Shown one piece after another: positions 62,108-64,000 of a DNA stretch of 64,000 bases. The stretch is taken from contig CM049311.1 of the NCBI GenBank assembly GCA_026874595.1, positions 43,901,676-43,965,675 on the forward strand, given 5' to 3'. Positions within the stretch are counted from its first letter, which is position 1, and the number at the start of each line of letters is the position of its first letter. Both the position numbers and the translations under genes were made by a program. This stretch comes from Sipunculus nudus. Taxonomy: Eukaryota; Annelida; Sipuncula; Golfingiida; Sipunculidae. The notes under the pieces are model-generated. The model searched no databases. It was given only the letters and a program-made list of their open reading frames with translations, and was not told where the DNA came from.

Positions 62108-63507
62108 AGAAAGAAGGGGGGGAGCGGTGGAGGGAGAGAGAGATAATTAAGAGAGAGAGGGGGAGAGAGAGATTTCATGTGGATAAAGGAAACATTAAAG
62201 ATAAAACTTAACGTTCATTCTTTTTGCATTGCAAGCTAAAGAATGAACAAGTTGTCAAAAAGTTACAAGATAATCCGTTTTTCATTGTGCATGGTTGGAT
62301 TTATATTAATGTTCTGTTGATAAATCTGTATAATTCTGCGGACTTGGGACTAAGTACAGAAAAATCATTCATGCAGTAAATACTCCATATAGTGCTTGCG
62401 GAAGCAAACATACACATTTCACAAAGTATGCATCTATAAACATACAAAATCTTACATTAATTTTTTTATTCATTGCAGAATATGTATAAGATTTTTATAT
62501 ACCTGTACTCAATTAAGTATGACCTGCTTCGTCACTCTAATCAAACGCCATGGAGAATTAGTTATTACAACAATACATAACACAACCCGTAACAGGCCCC
62601 CTTAATAGACAAGCTAATTAGTAAAACAAACAGGAGTTCGCTCTCTTTGAAGTAATCTTGTTAGGCTTCTGAGTTTTGGTTTTATTACACACGTATATTT
62701 TTATGAAATTCTGCAACCGTTTTTATTTATAGAAATATTTTCTGATAGAATTCTGATAAAATATCAATCAAGACCGAGAATTATCACTGGTAGTTTTTTG
62801 CCTGCAACTTTTTGAACTAGTTATTGAGGCGTGTCATTGATCAACATAAGTTAATGGTAACTTAGACAAAATGTGAAAAAAATGACTGTCATTATGAAAA
62901 GAAAGTTCAAATGAGAAATGGATGGGTAAATGGACGGTATGTAACAGGTTTCCTTGATATTTCCACGAGGGATTACGGGTCCAGTGTCGTCAGGAGAGTT
63001 TCCTTGCCCATTTCCGAGTGCCGCTACGCTCCCGTGAGTTCCCCACGCTACTGCCTCCATCTTAGCTAATATGCAGTTGAACGAAGTTCCTAAAGAAGCA
63101 TAAATGTGACACAAGATATAACTTTCTTCATGAAAATCAGTTAGTCTGACTATACCTGCAAAATGAGGGATTAATAAAGCCAGGGATATTAAGCGGGACC
63201 GGGTTGTCATGCCGACATTATCGTAGTGCCGCTGCCGACATGCCGAATAAATTACCGTTAATTATTTGAAAATACTAAGAAGATGGTATCAAATTTTGTT
63301 CAAGTACCTTAACAGACAACGTACTTATAATAATGCGCATTAATCACATTATTTCCTATTATTTATTTTCTTTACGGCAAGATGGGCTTCGGCATTTTGG
63401 GTATGTGAAAATTTGTTTCGGCATTCTGGGTTTCGGCCATCTGGTCTACATTCCAACAAAGATGGTGCGACCAAAAGCTTATTATTGCTTATTCATCACA
63501 TGCTAGA

Positions 63508-64000
63508 ACAAGAGCCCATGGGTCACTGGGCTCAGCTGAAGTTGACCAGAAGGTAAAAATCTAAAATAACATTATATGGAGATAAAGGCAGAGAGGAAGA
63601 GGTAATATAGGCCATGGTTGGTCGATATGATTGAAGAAATTGTTGCAAATAATATTTTGTGATCTGACCATGTGTTTGTCTAATATTAAAACTGAAGCAT
63701 GTAAGCAGTTTTACAATATAAGATCTTTACTATTATCACTAGCGGATAAAATACCTAAATAAAGCTTTAGGAACCAGATTGTAAAAGCTTCAGATTAGTC
63801 CTTCGGTTATTTCCACTTTGTTCATTAATGTAACTTGAATTATCATTCCTGGTTTCACAATCCAAGTGTTTCACAGATTAAATGTTATTATTACAATTAG
63901 GTTTATAATTTGGAATGCCAGTGTTTCATAGTCCAGTGCACAAGGTTCATTTAACATCAGGCATAAGAGTTAATTAGTATGTGTCTAAATCTCAAGGTGC
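63508..64000 (+). mobile_element. Family A element, left part, runs off the window
   Basis: Left end ACAAGAGCCCATGGGTCACT with GGCTCAGCTGA, followed by blocks matching 22340-22500 and 12930-13040. After about 63680 the sequence is not recognised from other copies. Confidence 0.6.

Larger units (their letters stand above)
59783..63453. mobile_element. Inverted-repeat element with arms of about 520 bp
   Basis: The arms are about 59791-60310 and 62940-63445 in opposite orientation, roughly 85 percent alike by eye. The outer 31 bp are identical, starting ACCAGATGGCCGAAACCCAG. The tip contains repeated CCGAAACCCAGAAT. A probable 8-bp duplication CAACAAAG lies at 59775-59782 and 63454-63461, though the outermost 8 bases of each end differ. 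The central 2.6 kb is AT-rich with microsatellites and no recognised gene. Each arm has an inward-reading ATG frame of about 40 codons that is partly conserved (see findings). Confidence 0.75.

Noticed and set aside
62851-63210. 119-codon minus-strand frame as a gene
   Set aside because: It lies mostly in one arm of an inverted-repeat element, shows no known motif, and is only partly open in the other arm. It is treated as a finding rather than a gene.

Overview
The window reads as nuclear DNA of a metazoan, most likely a bivalve mollusc. It is AT-rich and intron-like, almost free of open coding sequence, and packed with repeats of a kind I associate with bivalve genomes (this attribution is inference; no search was run). 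Only two pieces of conserved protein-coding sequence are convincing, both on the minus strand. One is the first coding exon of a KCNQ1-like (Kv7) voltage-gated potassium channel at 43063-43346, ending in a consensus splice donor. The other is a decayed THAP zinc-finger fragment at 3559-3744. The KCNQ gene is transcribed leftward, so much of 1-43062 is probably its first intron, and the sequence right of 43450 is its upstream region or an upstream intron. Nearly all remaining translated frames come from repeats.

Most of the window is built from four interspersed-element families with unrelated sequences but one common plan, called A, B, C and D here. Each copy starts ACAAGG or ACTAGA, then has a short hairpin, then the left half of an asymmetric terminal inverted repeat placed about 20-30 bp inside the end. 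A body follows, often of tandem repeats. Near the right end comes a GC-rich simple repeat, then the right half of the inverted repeat (in A, C and D inside a strong hairpin), and finally an A-rich tail. Inverted-repeat cores are: A, GCTCAGCTGA/TCAGCTGAGC; B, GCGAACCTGTG/CACAGGTTCGC; C, ATGCCCCCGCC/GGCAGGGGCAT; D, GTATCGCCAGACA/TGTCTGGCGATAC. This plan resembles Helentron/HINE-type rolling-circle elements and the bivalve 'pearl' elements, but no transposase was seen, so class membership is inference.

Layout. 1-3558: AT-rich DNA with a TIR element (1423-3295). 3559-3853: THAP fragment and upstream CRE. 4050-8003: family A copies. 8113-19575: B copies with A fragments, a D element and tandem arrays. 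19579-34750: a nest in which a B copy holds a small TIR element that holds an A copy that holds another A copy, followed by B copies with serial right ends. 35046-37708: a TTAA-flanked element split by another TIR element. 38301-42816: a TA-flanked element containing a C element that contains a hAT element. 43063-43450: KCNQ exon and probable leader. 43970-44994: a TA-flanked relative. 45270-47153: degenerate repeats, a SINE and a second TTAA element. 47708-59443: a very large inverted-repeat element with an 8-bp target duplication, filled by family A copies and a TA-flanked element that carries a 5S rRNA-like segment. 59783-63453: a second large inverted-repeat element. 63508-64000: the start of another A copy.

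All alignments were made by eye. Boundaries of degenerate copies are good to tens of bases; those fixed by target duplications or by comparison with an uninterrupted paralogue are more precise.
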